Shown here piece after piece: positions 19,501 through 28,109 of a stretch of 64,000 bases of DNA. How positions within the stretch are numbered: position 1 is the stretch's first letter; every line of letters starts with the position of its first letter. Both the position numbers and the translations under genes were made by a program. Origin of the DNA: Nitrobacteraceae bacterium AZCC 1564 (GTDB lineage Bacteria > Pseudomonadota > Alphaproteobacteria > Rhizobiales > Xanthobacteraceae); the NCBI GenBank assembly GCA_036924835.1, contig JBAGRR010000001.1:3239001-3303000 (forward strand), read 5' to 3'. Below the pieces are notes generated by a model, which was not told the DNA's origin, searched no databases, and saw only the letters and a list, made by a program, of their open reading frames with translations.

Positions 19501-19912
19501 CAAGGGGCCGGACAAGTCCGGCGCAGCGCCCGCCGCGGGTGAAGCAGCTGGCGGCGCTGACGACAAGCGCGAGCGCCACGGTCGTCACCGCCGGCGCGAT
19601 CGTCTGAATGACAATTACAGGCCGCGCAGTGATGCCCCGGCGGCTTCTTCAGGAAATAATGAAGGCGCACAGGCGCGCCCGCCGCGTGATGACAAGGGCG
19701 GCCGTCCGCCGCGCGAGCACTTCAAGGACCGAGGCAAAGGCAAGTTCGACAAAGGCGGGCGTGATGGCCGCAAGGACGATCGCGGCGCCTCCCATAGGAC
19801 TTATGCCACCAGCGCTCCACCGCGTGATCGGGAGCGGCCGGCCGATCCCAATTCACCTTTCGCAAAATTGGCGGCGCTCAAGGAGCAGCTCGCTAGCAAT
19901 CGCAAGGAATAG
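16568..19912 (+). CDS. Suv3/Mgp1-like DExH helicase with disordered C-terminal tail
   Basis: A 1114-residue SF2 helicase resembling mitochondrial RNA helicase Suv3 and common in alphaproteobacteria. Walker A (GPTNTGKT, 25-32), motif II as DEIQ (107-110) and the motif VI region QIAGRAGRATRNGTFGTTG are clear. The middle part is a Suv3-like accessory region; from about residue 840 the protein becomes Ala/Glu/Pro repeats, then an Arg/Lys/Gly/Asp-rich tail (about 980-1110) likely to bind RNA. ATG 16568 is the family start; 15 extra upstream codons start at TTG. An S4 RNA-binding protein gene follows after 8 bp. A role in RNA turnover is inferred from Suv3. Confidence 0.88.
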   Translation: MSLSSSVPLFANDWAPGAGVTAVLGPTNTGKTHLAIERMLAHSSGIIGLPLRLLAREVYNKLVARAGADAVALITGEEKIKPPKPRFWVSTVEAMPRDIDVSFLAVDEIQIAADLERGHVFTDRILNRRGRDETLLLGAATMRPIIERLLPGANIVTRPRLSQLEFAGDRKITRQPRRTAIVAFSADEVYAIAELIRRQHGGAAVVLGSLSPRTRNAQVEMFQSGDVDYLVATDAVGMGLNLDVDHVAFASDRKYDGYQFRRLNPAEFAQIAGRAGRATRNGTFGTTGRCAPFEPELINALQNHTFDNVKMLQWRNSKLDFSSLGALQVSLSLAPGHEALTRAPIAEDIRVLDHAARDEEVRDMARTPAAVERLWDACLVPDYRKLSPAAHAELVTTLFGFLMRKGKIPDDWFAAQIAQTDRTDGDIDTLSARIAQIRTWTFAANRPDWLADPEYWQGISRGVEDKLSDALHEKLTERFVDRRTSVLMRRLRENTMLNTEIGKTGEVIVEGHVIGRLDGFMFAPESAEAGSDAKALQATALKALAGEIDARAEKLSNAPDEQFVLASDGTLRWTGDAVAKLVAADNTLHPRIRIIADERLTGAARDGVQNRLDLWLKTHIEKVLGPLFELSKAEDITGIARGIAFQLVEALGVLERPKIAAEMKDLDQPSRASLRKYGVRFGAYHIFLPNLLKPAARGLASLLWALKHDNTDWSALTGAQHLASSGRTSFPADKALNQEAYRTLGYKLCGDRAVRVDILERLADLIRPALSWRPGSSGEKPAGAFDGRSFTATQAMTSLTGSAGEDFASILRALGYRMEKRPPLPVVAPPAEVAATEATTAEASNEPAVASDAVTASEAGAVAPDETPAVSNEAGASVEAPVEPTASRLPGVDFAPAPEPAAEAPATEPAAEDAPAAPATATEASASEQAAEAAAPVTEPVSDEAAEASAAAEPELVEVWRPGGRSDERRPRHDRSRYKGPDKSGAAPAAGEAAGGADDKRERHGRHRRRDRLNDNYRPRSDAPAASSGNNEGAQARPPRDDKGGRPPREHFKDRGKGKFDKGGRDGRKDDRGASHRTYATSAPPRDRERPADPNSPFAKLAALKEQLASNRKE

Positions 19913-19920
19913 TTCCGGAC

Positions 19921-20190
19921 TTGGAACGTCAGCGGGTCGATCGATGGCTGTGGCACGCGCGGGTTGTTAGAACCCGTTCAGACGCTGCGGCCTTGGTCGC
20001 TAAGGGACATGTGCGGATCAACGGCGAGCGCGAGAAATCTCCCGGCCACGGCGTCAAGGTCGGTGATGTTCTCACCGTTGCGCTCGATACCCGTGTCCGT
20101 ATTCTGAAGGTTATAGGATTCGCTGAACGGCGTGGTGATGCGGCGTCCGTCCATGCGCTGTGCGCAGATTTGCAATCACCAGAAGAGTAA
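19921..20190 (+). CDS. S4-domain RNA-binding protein (Hsp15-like)
   Basis: An 89-residue protein that is nearly all S4 domain: RVDRWLWHARVVRTRSDAAALVAKGHVRINGE is the RNA-binding core, and the strand VGDVLTVAL follows. Relatives of HslR/Hsp15 bind stalled 50S subunits carrying nascent chains. The frame begins at TTG 19921; no ATG lies upstream before the helicase stop 9 bp earlier, so a TTG start and coupling to the helicase gene are likely. The small size excludes a pseudouridine synthase, which would carry a catalytic domain after S4. Confidence 0.85.
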   Translation: MERQRVDRWLWHARVVRTRSDAAALVAKGHVRINGEREKSPGHGVKVGDVLTVALDTRVRILKVIGFAERRGDAASVHALCADLQSPEE

Positions 20191-20283
20191 CTAATTGCCC
20201 ATAAATACGAGCTTTAGTTCCTTGCAGCGCCGGACATCCTGCGCTACCCCACACATGGAAATGATACCCGTCCGGAGCCTTCG

Positions 20284-20622
20284 ATGACGTACGTCGTCAC
20301 TGAAAACTGCATCAAGTGCAAATACATGGATTGCGTGGAAGTCTGTCCCGTGGATTGCTTCTACGAGGGCGAGAACATGCTCGTAATTCATCCGGACGAG
20401 TGCATCGATTGCGGTGTCTGCGAACCCGAATGTCCGGCCGACGCGATCAAGCCTGACACCGAACCAGGGCTTGAGAAGTGGCTCGAGGTCAATGCCGAGC
20501 ACGCCAAGTCGTGGCCAAACATTACACAGAAAAAGGATGCACCGGCTGACGCGAAGGAATTCGACGGCGTCGAAGGTAAATTTGAAAAATACTTTTCCCC
20601 AAATCCAGGTACGGGCGATTGA
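20284..20622 (+). CDS. fdxA: Seven-iron ferredoxin FdxA
   Basis: A 112-residue low-potential electron carrier. Cysteines 9, 12, 17, 21 and 40, 43, 46, 50 fit the [3Fe-4S][4Fe-4S] ferredoxin pattern ([29 protein letters not shown]). The C-terminal 50 residues, ending [10 protein letters not shown], match the FdxA/FdI type. Redox partners are not encoded nearby. In this lineage fdxA is commonly followed by carD, as here, but the 237-bp gap with its own palindrome suggests separate promoters. Confidence 0.94.
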   Translation: MTYVVTENCIKCKYMDCVEVCPVDCFYEGENMLVIHPDECIDCGVCEPECPADAIKPDTEPGLEKWLEVNAEHAKSWPNITQKKDAPADAKEFDGVEGKFEKYFSPNPGTGD

Positions 20623-20740
20623 TCTAATCTCTCTCCGGTAGGCTTCTTGCGCCGAAGCCTTAACCTTATCCGGCGATGAGTGCCGGGTTAACCAGCTCCG
20701 AGACCTCGGAGGGGGCCATAAATCATTGATTTTTGCGGGA

Positions 20741-20762
20741 AATGTGCTATTATTAGCACATT
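20741..20762. promoter_or_regulatory. Perfect palindrome upstream of carD
   Basis: AATGTGCTA and TAGCACATT form a perfect 9-bp inverted repeat around TTAT, in an AT-rich island about 100 bp before the carD start. It has no T run and no adjacent gene end, so a protein-binding operator is more likely than a terminator. The binding protein is unknown. Confidence 0.55.
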
Positions 20763-20859
20763 AGTCGAGCTGGATCCCTTTTGTCCCCGGTTTGGGCCCT
20801 GATGGGTTCCCCCGAAAAACCATTAAACAGGGGCGTGGCGGTTTCCACGCATAGGCGCT

Positions 20860-21786
20860 GTGTCAGACAAATCGCGTCATAAAAAGAACTCTAAGACAAA
20901 GGACAAGGCTTCCAAGGACAAGGGCTTAAAGAAGACGACGGCTGCCGGCCGCAGCGCGTCAAAGAAGGATGCGCGCGCGTCCGCCCAACACTCAAAAAAC
21001 AAAAGAAGCACGATGCCAACCAAAAAGACTGCAAAAGCGCCTGCCAAAACTGCTGTGAAGGCTGGTTCGAAGACTGCTGCTAAATCTCCTGTTGCCAAAG
21101 CTGCTCCGGTGAAGAGCGCTGCGAGCAAGCCTGCAGCGGCTGCTGCGCCGCGTGTGGAGGAGCCAAAGAAGGTTTTGACTCAGCGCCAGGGATTCAAGAC
21201 CAACGAGTTCGTGGTCTATCCGGCGCATGGCGTCGGCCAGATTCTTGCGATTGAAGAGCAGGAAATCGCGGGCGCGAAGCTTGAGCTGTTCGTCATCAAC
21301 TTCATCAAGGACAAGATGACGCTCCGCGTTCCGACCGCGAAGGTCGCCAACGTCGGCATGCGCAAGCTCTCCGATCCTGCGCTGGTCAAGCGCGCTCTGG
21401 AGACCCTCAAGGGCCGCGCACGTATCAAGCGCACCATGTGGTCCCGTCGTGCGCAGGAATACGAAGCGAAGATCAACTCGGGCGACATCGTTGCTATCGC
21501 GGAAGTCGTGCGCGATCTCTTCCGTTCGGAATCACAGCCGGAGCAGTCCTACAGCGAACGCCAGCTTTACGAAGCAGCGCTCGATCGTCTGTCGCGCGAA
21601 ATTGCTGTCGTTCAGCACGTGACCGAAACCGAAGCGGTTAAGGAAATCGAGTCGAATCTCGCCAAGAGTCCGCGTCGCGGTGCCAAGGCCGAGGCCGATG
21701 CTGCCGCCGATGTTGCGGGCGACGATTCAGATGACAGCGATGATGATGGAGATGATGACTCGCTCTCCGCTGATGAAGCGGCCTGA
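20860..21786 (+). CDS. carD: CarD family transcriptional regulator
   Basis: A 308-residue RNA polymerase-binding regulator. The CarD_TRCF RNA-polymerase interaction domain starts near residue 107 (FKTNEFVVYPAHGVGQILAIEEQ), followed by the helical DNA-binding part (IKRTMWSRRAQEYEAKINSGD). CarD stabilises open promoter complexes, including those of rRNA genes. The first 100 residues are Lys/Ala-rich and the last 30 acidic. The start is uncertain: GTG 20860 gives the full frame, whereas ATG 21013 (MPTKKTAK) would remove 51 residues and has AGAAG upstream. A bidirectional terminator follows. Confidence 0.88.
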   Translation: MSDKSRHKKNSKTKDKASKDKGLKKTTAAGRSASKKDARASAQHSKNKRSTMPTKKTAKAPAKTAVKAGSKTAAKSPVAKAAPVKSAASKPAAAAAPRVEEPKKVLTQRQGFKTNEFVVYPAHGVGQILAIEEQEIAGAKLELFVINFIKDKMTLRVPTAKVANVGMRKLSDPALVKRALETLKGRARIKRTMWSRRAQEYEAKINSGDIVAIAEVVRDLFRSESQPEQSYSERQLYEAALDRLSREIAVVQHVTETEAVKEIESNLAKSPRRGAKAEADAAADVAGDDSDDSDDDGDDDSLSADEAA

Positions 21787-21809
21787 GCACATCTAGCATT
21801 TCACAACAA

Positions 21810-21831
21810 AGCCCGGTCACTCGACCGGGCT
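21810..21831. terminator. Bidirectional terminator between carD and M48 gene
   Basis: A 9-bp stem AGCCCGGTC / GACCGGGCT with an ACTC loop. TTTTTGTTTG follows on the plus strand, and TTTGTTGTG on the minus strand. It separates two convergent genes. Confidence 0.88.
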
Positions 21832-21850
21832 TTTTGTTTGCTGCCCGACA

Positions 21851-23362
21851 TTAGTCCACAACGATCTTGACGCGATCCCGGGGCTTCAGCGCCGCCACGC
21901 GCGTGTCCAGTCCATTCAGCACCCGGAACCGTTCGGTCGGATGATCGACGCCGGACATGCGGTGCGACAGCGATTCAACGGTATCGCCGGGCTGCACGGT
22001 GATGACCTTGATCCGCAGCGGCCGCGCCGCTTGGATCTCAGCTAACGTCAAGCGCCTGAATGAATTGACGGTGTCGCGGAAGCCTTTGTCGGCCTCTTGC
22101 GATTTCAGCTTGGTTGCGAAAATGAAGCGATAGACATCGGTGCCGAAGCGAAGCGCATAGATTCTGAATTGCCACTGGTCGCCGCTGGCGGTAGCCGTGG
22201 CGGCAGGAAATCCGTTGATCGACAGGTCGCTCGTGGAAGTCTTGTCGACGTTTTCCATCCAGCCTGAATTCAGGTAATCGCCGAGTGTTTGTTCGGAAGG
22301 CACTCGCACCACATCGAAGCGCATGGCCTGCGTGCCGCCCTCGCGTACGCCGACGACGGCCTGCGCAGTATTTTCGAGCGTGAAGCCATCCGGCACCTGG
22401 AACGTGAAACCAAGCTTCGGATGCAGAAAGCGCCGGCCCCGTACAAAACCTTCGCTGGGGTCCTCGCCGTAAACGATGTTGTCGATAGCCGAGAGATAAG
22501 TGTCGCGGTCTCGTTCGTCGTTTTCAGGCGAGGCATACTGGCGCGCGCTGGCTTGGGCGTTCTGGATTCGCTCGGGCGTTGCCGGATGCGACGAGAGGAA
22601 ATCCATCGAGCGCGGATCGGCGGGTGCTCGTCCGGCTTTCAGCGCCGCATTGCGTTCCATTGCGGTCAGAAAGCGGGAGGCGCCATAAGGATCAAACTTG
22701 GCCCGTGCTGCAATGCCGACGCCAATCCCGTCAGCCTCAAATTCCTGAGCGCGCGAGAAGCTTGCCATCGTGAGCTTGCTCTTGGCGAGCGCCAGAGCTG
22801 TCATGTCCGGATCGTTGCCCATGTCGGCGACGACGCGTGTGACGACGGCCGCTTGTTTCGCCTGATCCTCGCGGATCGCGGCGTGCTTGGCGAGAACATG
22901 CGCCATCTCATGCGCCAAAACCGATGACAGCTCGGATGTGTCGCTGGCGAGGGCGATGAGCCCCCGCGTGACGTACAGTTGTCCCGTTGGCAATGCGAAT
23001 GCATTCACCGCACCCGAATTCAGGATGGTGACCTTGTAGGTGAGATCGGGGCGGTCCGACACTGCCACCAGGCGGTCGACCGTCTTGGTGATCAGCGCCT
23101 CGAGCTTTGGGTCGTCGTAGGCGCCACCGTAAGATGAGAGGATGCGTTCATGCTCGCGCTCGGTTGCCGCCGTCGGCGCTGCGGGTTTGTTCGGCTTGGC
23201 CGATGCCTGGGCTGGTTTGGGAGCAGCAACCTGAAAGCGCCCCAAGTCGCCGCAGGCGCCAAGTGACAGCGACGCGCAAAGAAGAGCTGCCGCGAAAACG
23301 CGGCGCTGCGTCCCTGTCAGTTGCCGATCCACAAAGTACATCACGCCGTTACTTGCCTTCAT
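21851..23362 (-). CDS. M48 family metalloprotease lipoprotein with LysM-like C terminus
   Basis: A 503-residue envelope zinc protease resembling BepA/YfgC and Loi-type M48 enzymes, which police outer-membrane protein assembly. A lipobox (LSLGAC, Cys37) follows the signal sequence. The zinc site is HEMAH (His151, Glu152, His155) with Glu207 in EFEAD as third ligand. After the catalytic domain, residues about 310-440 form an uncharacterised beta-rich region, and the C terminus has a LysM-like motif (ITVQPGDTVESLSHRM). I place the start at ATG 23362, 14 bp inside the nuclease gene; ATG 23341, after that gene's stop, is the alternative. The frame further upstream lacks family resemblance. Confidence 0.87.
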   Translation of the reverse strand: MKASNGVMYFVDRQLTGTQRRVFAAALLCASLSLGACGDLGRFQVAAPKPAQASAKPNKPAAPTAATEREHERILSSYGGAYDDPKLEALITKTVDRLVAVSDRPDLTYKVTILNSGAVNAFALPTGQLYVTRGLIALASDTSELSSVLAHEMAHVLAKHAAIREDQAKQAAVVTRVVADMGNDPDMTALALAKSKLTMASFSRAQEFEADGIGVGIAARAKFDPYGASRFLTAMERNAALKAGRAPADPRSMDFLSSHPATPERIQNAQASARQYASPENDERDRDTYLSAIDNIVYGEDPSEGFVRGRRFLHPKLGFTFQVPDGFTLENTAQAVVGVREGGTQAMRFDVVRVPSEQTLGDYLNSGWMENVDKTSTSDLSINGFPAATATASGDQWQFRIYALRFGTDVYRFIFATKLKSQEADKGFRDTVNSFRRLTLAEIQAARPLRIKVITVQPGDTVESLSHRMSGVDHPTERFRVLNGLDTRVAALKPRDRVKIVVD

Positions 23363-24173
23363 CCGTGGGCACACGATTTGTCGCGCTGCCGCCTGTTGCT
23401 GGGAGCAATTCGATCTGGCTTGGCCGGACCATCTCCATCCGCGGTCCGCCATGTTTTTCCACCCAGCCCCGAACCCGAACTCGCTTGTTAACCAAGGATT
23501 TCAGGTCGAGCCCCGCACTTTCGAAGGACGGCATAATGCGCCGTGAAATTGTCACGGCAAAGTCCCTCGTCCACCGTCGCCCGAAATTGACATAAAATGT
23601 CGCGCCAGCCTGTCGCGCCGACAGAACCTTGCCCTCCACGACCAAGAATCGCCCAATCCCGGCCAAAATATCGTCGGGTCTTTCCGCGTTTTTTAAGGCA
23701 GCGGAACTGCCCCAAATGCCCCGCCGTGCCGTCCGGGCGGTGTTTTCGGCGGCCAGAAGGTCCCGGGAACAGTCTTGGTCACGTCCGGGCGGATAGGCCA
23801 TGACGGTACCTTGCCGAAGGAGCTCTGCCTGGACCAATAGCGGCGGGTTGCGCAAGGAGACGAAAGCCCGCTGGCGTCCATAGCGGTCCGGCTGGTCGTC
23901 CTCGCCGGACAGGCTGACGTCACGGCCCGCGACCAGCGATGTCAGAAGCTCAGTCGCTATGGCAGCATCGTCCGGCGGGGGCTCGATGCCCGCCAGCCGC
24001 ACCTCGCGCCCATCGTCGAGCCGGAAGGTTGTCGCACTGATGACGCTGACGACGCGACCCTCGCCTTGCGCAGTGGACGTGCAAGCTGCGTGAAGTCTGT
24101 CGCTGAAGGCTGTGAGCAGAGCCACACAAGTGCATGCCGCGATGCTGAGCCGGACGTGCCGATAAGAAGTCAT
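23349..24173 (-). CDS. Exported thermonuclease-family (SNase-like) protein
   Basis: A 274-residue protein with a signal peptide (cleavage near DRLHAACTS) and a staphylococcal nuclease-like domain: EGRVVSVISATTFRLDDGREVRLAGIEPP, then DRYGRQRAFVSL and LLRQGTVMAYPPG. The arginine in VRLAGI and the Asp/Glu pair of the SNase site are at least partly present, but the second half has drifted, so nuclease activity is not assured. The C-terminal part (about 165-270) is an additional conserved region seen in alphaproteobacterial homologues. It overlaps or abuts the downstream M48 gene, which implies coupled translation. Confidence 0.8.
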   Translation of the reverse strand: MTSYRHVRLSIAACTCVALLTAFSDRLHAACTSTAQGEGRVVSVISATTFRLDDGREVRLAGIEPPPDDAAIATELLTSLVAGRDVSLSGEDDQPDRYGRQRAFVSLRNPPLLVQAELLRQGTVMAYPPGRDQDCSRDLLAAENTARTARRGIWGSSAALKNAERPDDILAGIGRFLVVEGKVLSARQAGATFYVNFGRRWTRDFAVTISRRIMPSFESAGLDLKSLVNKRVRVRGWVEKHGGPRMEMVRPSQIELLPATGGSATNRVPTDEGK

Positions 24174-24277
24174 GCAGTTCCGTGCGGCATGAGAAATGTC
24201 ATTTGCTGAAATGCGGAGAGCTAATTTCGATCTGCGAAACTTGTTGTCTTCTGCGAATGCGAGTCAAGCAATCTTCT

Positions 24278-24444
24278 CTAGTGTGGTGGTTCAGAAGTTC
24301 GCCTGATTTTTCCTGCGAATCCTTCCAGCGAACTTCTGAACCTGAACCACACTAGAATCATAGATTTACTAGTGTCCTCTCGAATCCAAAGTCCGCTACG
24401 GAGCGCGCTGCACCATGAGGCGGACTTTGGATTCCGGACACTAG
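24278..24444. repeat. Paired CTAG palindromes
   Basis: Hairpin 1 is 24278-24355 (CTAGTGTGG to CCACACTAG) and hairpin 2 is 24369-24444 (CTAGTGTCC to GGACACTAG), separated by AATCATAGATTTA. Pair order and spacer are the reverse complement of the pairs at 5301-5467 and 31339-31504, so this copy is inverted. In each hairpin the spacer-side arm is about 3 nt longer. Confidence 0.92.
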
Positions 24445-24538
24445 GTCAAAAAGCCGTTTGCTTGCCGGGGAGCGAGCGTTGCTGCATGATTGTCGATGTC
24501 TGCCTTTGCATGACAGACGATCGAACACGGAGACGACT

Positions 24539-25753
24539 TTGAAGATTTCGAAGACAATTTTTGCCGGCCTTATTTCATCTGCCGTCGCGCTGTGCGCGAG
24601 TGCCGCGATGGCACAGGGCAAGCCGCCGCTGAAGCTTGGCGCAATTCTCGATATGTCCGGCCTTTATGCCGACATCACGGGCGTCGGCAGCGAGACCGCT
24701 GCGAAGATGGCGGTAGAAGATTTCGGCGGCGAAGTGCTCGGCCGCAAGGTGGAAATCATCGCAGCCGATCACCTGAACAAGGCTGACAACGCAGCGAACA
24801 TCGCGCGCGAAATGTTCGACAATCAAGGCGTCGAGGCGATCATGGACGTGGCGGCGTCGGCAACGGCGCTCGCCGCGAACGAGATCGCAAAGGCCCGCAA
24901 CAAGATCATCATGCTCAACGGCCCAGGCGCGGTTCGTCTGACCAACGAAGCCTGCGGCCCCTATACCGTGCACTACAACTATGACACGTTCGCGCAGGCG
25001 AATTCGACCGGTCTGGCGGCGGTGGAGGCTGGCCTTGATACGTGGTTCTTCCTGCAGGCGGACTACGCCTTCGGACAGGATCTCGAAAAGGATACGTCTT
25101 CGGTTGTGACGAAGATGGGCGGCAAGGTGCTTGGCACAGTGAAGCATCCGCTCAACACGTCCGATTTTTCCTCGTTCCTTCTGCAGGCGCAGGCTTCGAA
25201 GGCAAAAGTCATCGGCCTTGCCAACGCCGGCGGCGATACGATTAACGCCATCAAGCAGGCAGCCGAATTTGGCCTGATGAAGGGCGGGCAGAAGATGTCG
25301 CCACTGCTGGCCTTCATCACCGACATCGACAGCATCGGCCTCGAAACCGCGCAGGGATTGGTCCTGGCGGAGGGCTTCTATTGGGACATGAACGACGAGA
25401 CACGTGCGTTCTCGAAGCGCTTCATGGCGAAGGTCAACCATGCGCCGACGTCCGCGCAAGCCGGCGTCTACTCGTCGGTTTTGTTCTATCTCAAGGCGGT
25501 GCAGACGGCAGGCACCACGGATTCCGCGGCGGTGATGAAGGTGATGAAGTCGACGCCGATCAACGACATGTTCGCCAAGAACGGCAAGATCCGCGAAGAC
25601 GGCCGCATGATCCACGACATGTATCTGTTTGAGGTCAAGAAGCCTTCGGAATCGAAGGGGCGCTGGGACGATTACAAGCTGCTCGCAACGGTACCAGCCG
25701 ATCAGGCCTTCCAGCCGCTCGAAGCGTCTCGCTGTCCGTTGGTCAAGAAATGA
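24539..25753 (+). CDS. Branched-chain amino-acid/acyl-type ABC transporter substrate-binding protein
   Basis: A 404-residue periplasmic binding protein of the LivJ-like type I fold (Peripla_BP_6). The signal peptide KISKTIFAGLISSAVALCAS ends AMAQG, and LKLGAILDMSGLYADITGVG opens the mature domain. I place the start at TTG 24539 because GGAGA (24529-24533) lies 5 bp before it and the signal peptide begins there; the open frame further upstream gives no signal sequence. No permease or ATPase is adjacent, so this is an orphan subunit. The gene-dense acyl-CoA region downstream suggests an aromatic or fatty-acid ligand rather than an amino acid, but that is inference. Confidence 0.88.
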   Translation: MKISKTIFAGLISSAVALCASAAMAQGKPPLKLGAILDMSGLYADITGVGSETAAKMAVEDFGGEVLGRKVEIIAADHLNKADNAANIAREMFDNQGVEAIMDVAASATALAANEIAKARNKIIMLNGPGAVRLTNEACGPYTVHYNYDTFAQANSTGLAAVEAGLDTWFFLQADYAFGQDLEKDTSSVVTKMGGKVLGTVKHPLNTSDFSSFLLQAQASKAKVIGLANAGGDTINAIKQAAEFGLMKGGQKMSPLLAFITDIDSIGLETAQGLVLAEGFYWDMNDETRAFSKRFMAKVNHAPTSAQAGVYSSVLFYLKAVQTAGTTDSAAVMKVMKSTPINDMFAKNGKIREDGRMIHDMYLFEVKKPSESKGRWDDYKLLATVPADQAFQPLEASRCPLVKK

Positions 25754-25962
25754 GATGAAGAGCTGGTCCTTGCCCATGAATCAGTTGGATATGCAGGGGA
25801 CCGCAACAACATAAAGCTACGATAGCCGGCCCGGAGTGTGAGCATGCTCACAAATACGGGGCGGCTTTCTTTTGTCAGCCCGGATCGCAAGAACAACGAA
25901 CCGCTGTCTGAGAGGAGATTCGGCTCACGACAGCATCAACTTCCCTTATTTTGAGGATCGAC

Positions 25963-28086
25963 GTGACGAAGCATCCACTCGATACGTTCTTCTCGCCCCG
26001 AAGTATTGCGGTCATTGGTGCTTCTCGTGATGGCACGAAAATCCCGGGCCTGCTGCTGGCGTTTCTGCGCAGAAATGGATTTTCCGGCGAGATCTATCCC
26101 ATCAATCCGGCTTATGATGTGATCGATGATTTGACATGCTTCGCGTCGATTTCAGCGGTTGGCAAGCCGATTGATCTCGCAATCGTCATCGTTCCCGCGC
26201 GCGCGGTGCTCGGCGTGTTGAACGAATGCGTGACGGCAGGCGTAAAGAACGCGATCATCATTTCATCCGGATTCGCTGAGGAGGGCGGTGCGAGCGCAGA
26301 CATGCAGGCGGAAATCGCGGCGCTTGCGAAGCGCACGGGCACGAGGATTTCCGGCCCCAACGCCGAAGGATTCTATAACGAGCCGGAACGTATCGCAGCG
26401 ACGTTCAGTCCAACGGTCGATGTGAAGCCGGACGCGCCGCGGCTGCTGGCGAGCGCGCGCCGCATCGGCATCATCGCGCAGAGCGGCGGTATTGGTTTCG
26501 CGATCTACAATCGCGCCAAGGCGATCGGTGTCGCGGTCAGCAAGGTGGTCAGCACCGGAAACGAATCCGATCTCGCTGCCGGCGAATTTCTGGACTACAT
26601 GGCGCAGGATTCGGCGACGGACATCATTCTGCTGTTCATCGAAGGTATTCGCGATCCAGAGATGTTCGTCGCTGCTGCGAAACGTGCGGCAAAAGCCGGT
26701 AAGCCTATCATTGTCTCGAAGGTGGGCCGCTCAAGCGCGGGCGAGCGCGCGGCTGCGTCGCATACCGCAAGTATGGCGGGATGGACAGCGGCTTATGATG
26801 CGGTCTTCGCCAAATACGGTCTCATTGTTTCCAATGATCTCGATGAGGCGGTTGCCATCGCTGCGGCATTTGCCACCGCGCCCTTGGCGCGCGGAAAACG
26901 TGCCGCGATCGTCACCGTGTCCGGTGGTGCAGGCGCGTGGGTGGCCGATACGCTTGCAGGTGAAGGACTGCAAATCCCCGAACTCGCGGTCTCGATGCAG
27001 GCCAAGATTCGTTCACTGATTCCTTCTTACGGATCGGCGGGCAATCCGGTCGATATCACGGCGCAGGCTGTCCACAGCGGAGGCTTGCAAAAGGTGATCG
27101 AGCTGCTCGATCGGTCTGATGATATCGACCTCATCGTGGTCGTGCTGTCGCTGGCGAGCGAGACACGGATCCCGGTCAAGACGGCAGAGATCAAACCACT
27201 GATCGATGCCCAGCGTAAACCGATCTTGTTCTTCTCCTACACGCTGCCATCACAGTTCGCGCGCGAAGGTCTGGCGGCATCAGGCATTGTTGCCTTCCAG
27301 GGACTGGCGACTCTTGGCCACGCAGCCCGGCAGTTGATCGTTCGCGGACAATTTGCCTTGGACGAGACCGATGCTTCAACTCTCAAGTCAGCCAAGGCGG
27401 TCGTGAATTTGGCGGGGGTTGGGGGAACTCTCTCTGAATACGAGAGCAAGAGACTCCTTCGTGATGCAGGCATCGCAGTGCCCGACGAAGCTCTTGTCAC
27501 GGAACAGTCCGCTCTCGCGGGCACAATGGCCGGAATGACATTTCCGCTGGTCATGAAAATCCAGTCGCGCGATATCCCGCACAAGAGTGAGGCGGGCGGT
27601 GTCCGAATCAACTTAAGAAATCTCGAGGAAGCCACCGCAGCTTTCGCCGACTTAATGGACAACGCGCGCCGCTTCAAGCCGAGCGCAACGATTCAAGGGG
27701 TGTTGGTCGGGGCGATGGCCAAGAAAGGGGTCGAGATGATCGTTGGCACCGTCAAGGATCCCACCTTCGGGCCCATCGTCATGGTGGGATTCGGCGGTGT
27801 GACAACTGAGCTTTTCAGGGACGTTGTCTATCGCCCAGTGCCGGTCAGCGAGGTCGCAGCATGGGCGATGATTGATGAATTGAAGTCATCGCCGCTTCTG
27901 AACGGATTCCGCGGAGCGCCTTCGGCTGACAAGGCGGCGCTGGCTCAGTTGATCGCGCAGATCTCAAGCTTGGCGAACGATCTGCGAGATGACATCGCGG
28001 AGATCGAAATTAATCCGGTGATCGTGCATGACGAGGGCGTGACCGTGGTTGACGCCCTCGTCGCCGGCCGGCGTCCGGCGCAATAG
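25963..28086 (+). CDS. NDP-forming acyl-CoA synthetase (acetate--CoA ligase family)
   Basis: A 707-residue fusion of the alpha- and beta-type halves of ADP-forming acyl-CoA synthetases: a CoA-binding Rossmann domain (SPRSIAVIGASRDGTK), two succinyl-CoA-synthetase-like domains, and a C-terminal ATP-grasp domain (about 480-705, with FPLVMKIQSRDIPHKSEAGGV). The catalytic His that carries phosphate probably lies in the region around AASHTASMAGW. It should activate an organic acid to its CoA thioester. I choose GTG 25963, which has GAGG 6 bp upstream, over TTG 25951. It precedes convergent beta-oxidation genes. Confidence 0.86.
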   Translation: MTKHPLDTFFSPRSIAVIGASRDGTKIPGLLLAFLRRNGFSGEIYPINPAYDVIDDLTCFASISAVGKPIDLAIVIVPARAVLGVLNECVTAGVKNAIIISSGFAEEGGASADMQAEIAALAKRTGTRISGPNAEGFYNEPERIAATFSPTVDVKPDAPRLLASARRIGIIAQSGGIGFAIYNRAKAIGVAVSKVVSTGNESDLAAGEFLDYMAQDSATDIILLFIEGIRDPEMFVAAAKRAAKAGKPIIVSKVGRSSAGERAAASHTASMAGWTAAYDAVFAKYGLIVSNDLDEAVAIAAAFATAPLARGKRAAIVTVSGGAGAWVADTLAGEGLQIPELAVSMQAKIRSLIPSYGSAGNPVDITAQAVHSGGLQKVIELLDRSDDIDLIVVVLSLASETRIPVKTAEIKPLIDAQRKPILFFSYTLPSQFAREGLAASGIVAFQGLATLGHAARQLIVRGQFALDETDASTLKSAKAVVNLAGVGGTLSEYESKRLLRDAGIAVPDEALVTEQSALAGTMAGMTFPLVMKIQSRDIPHKSEAGGVRINLRNLEEATAAFADLMDNARRFKPSATIQGVLVGAMAKKGVEMIVGTVKDPTFGPIVMVGFGGVTTELFRDVVYRPVPVSEVAAWAMIDELKSSPLLNGFRGAPSADKAALAQLIAQISSLANDLRDDIAEIEINPVIVHDEGVTVVDALVAGRRPAQ

Positions 28087-28109
28087 CTTCGCGGCTTTCT
28101 GGTAAAGCT

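Noticed and set aside
24575..25777. A 400-codon minus-strand frame over the substrate-binding protein gene
   Set aside because: The plus strand encodes a complete signal peptide and LivJ-like domain; the antisense product is Arg/His/Leu-rich with no family resemblance.
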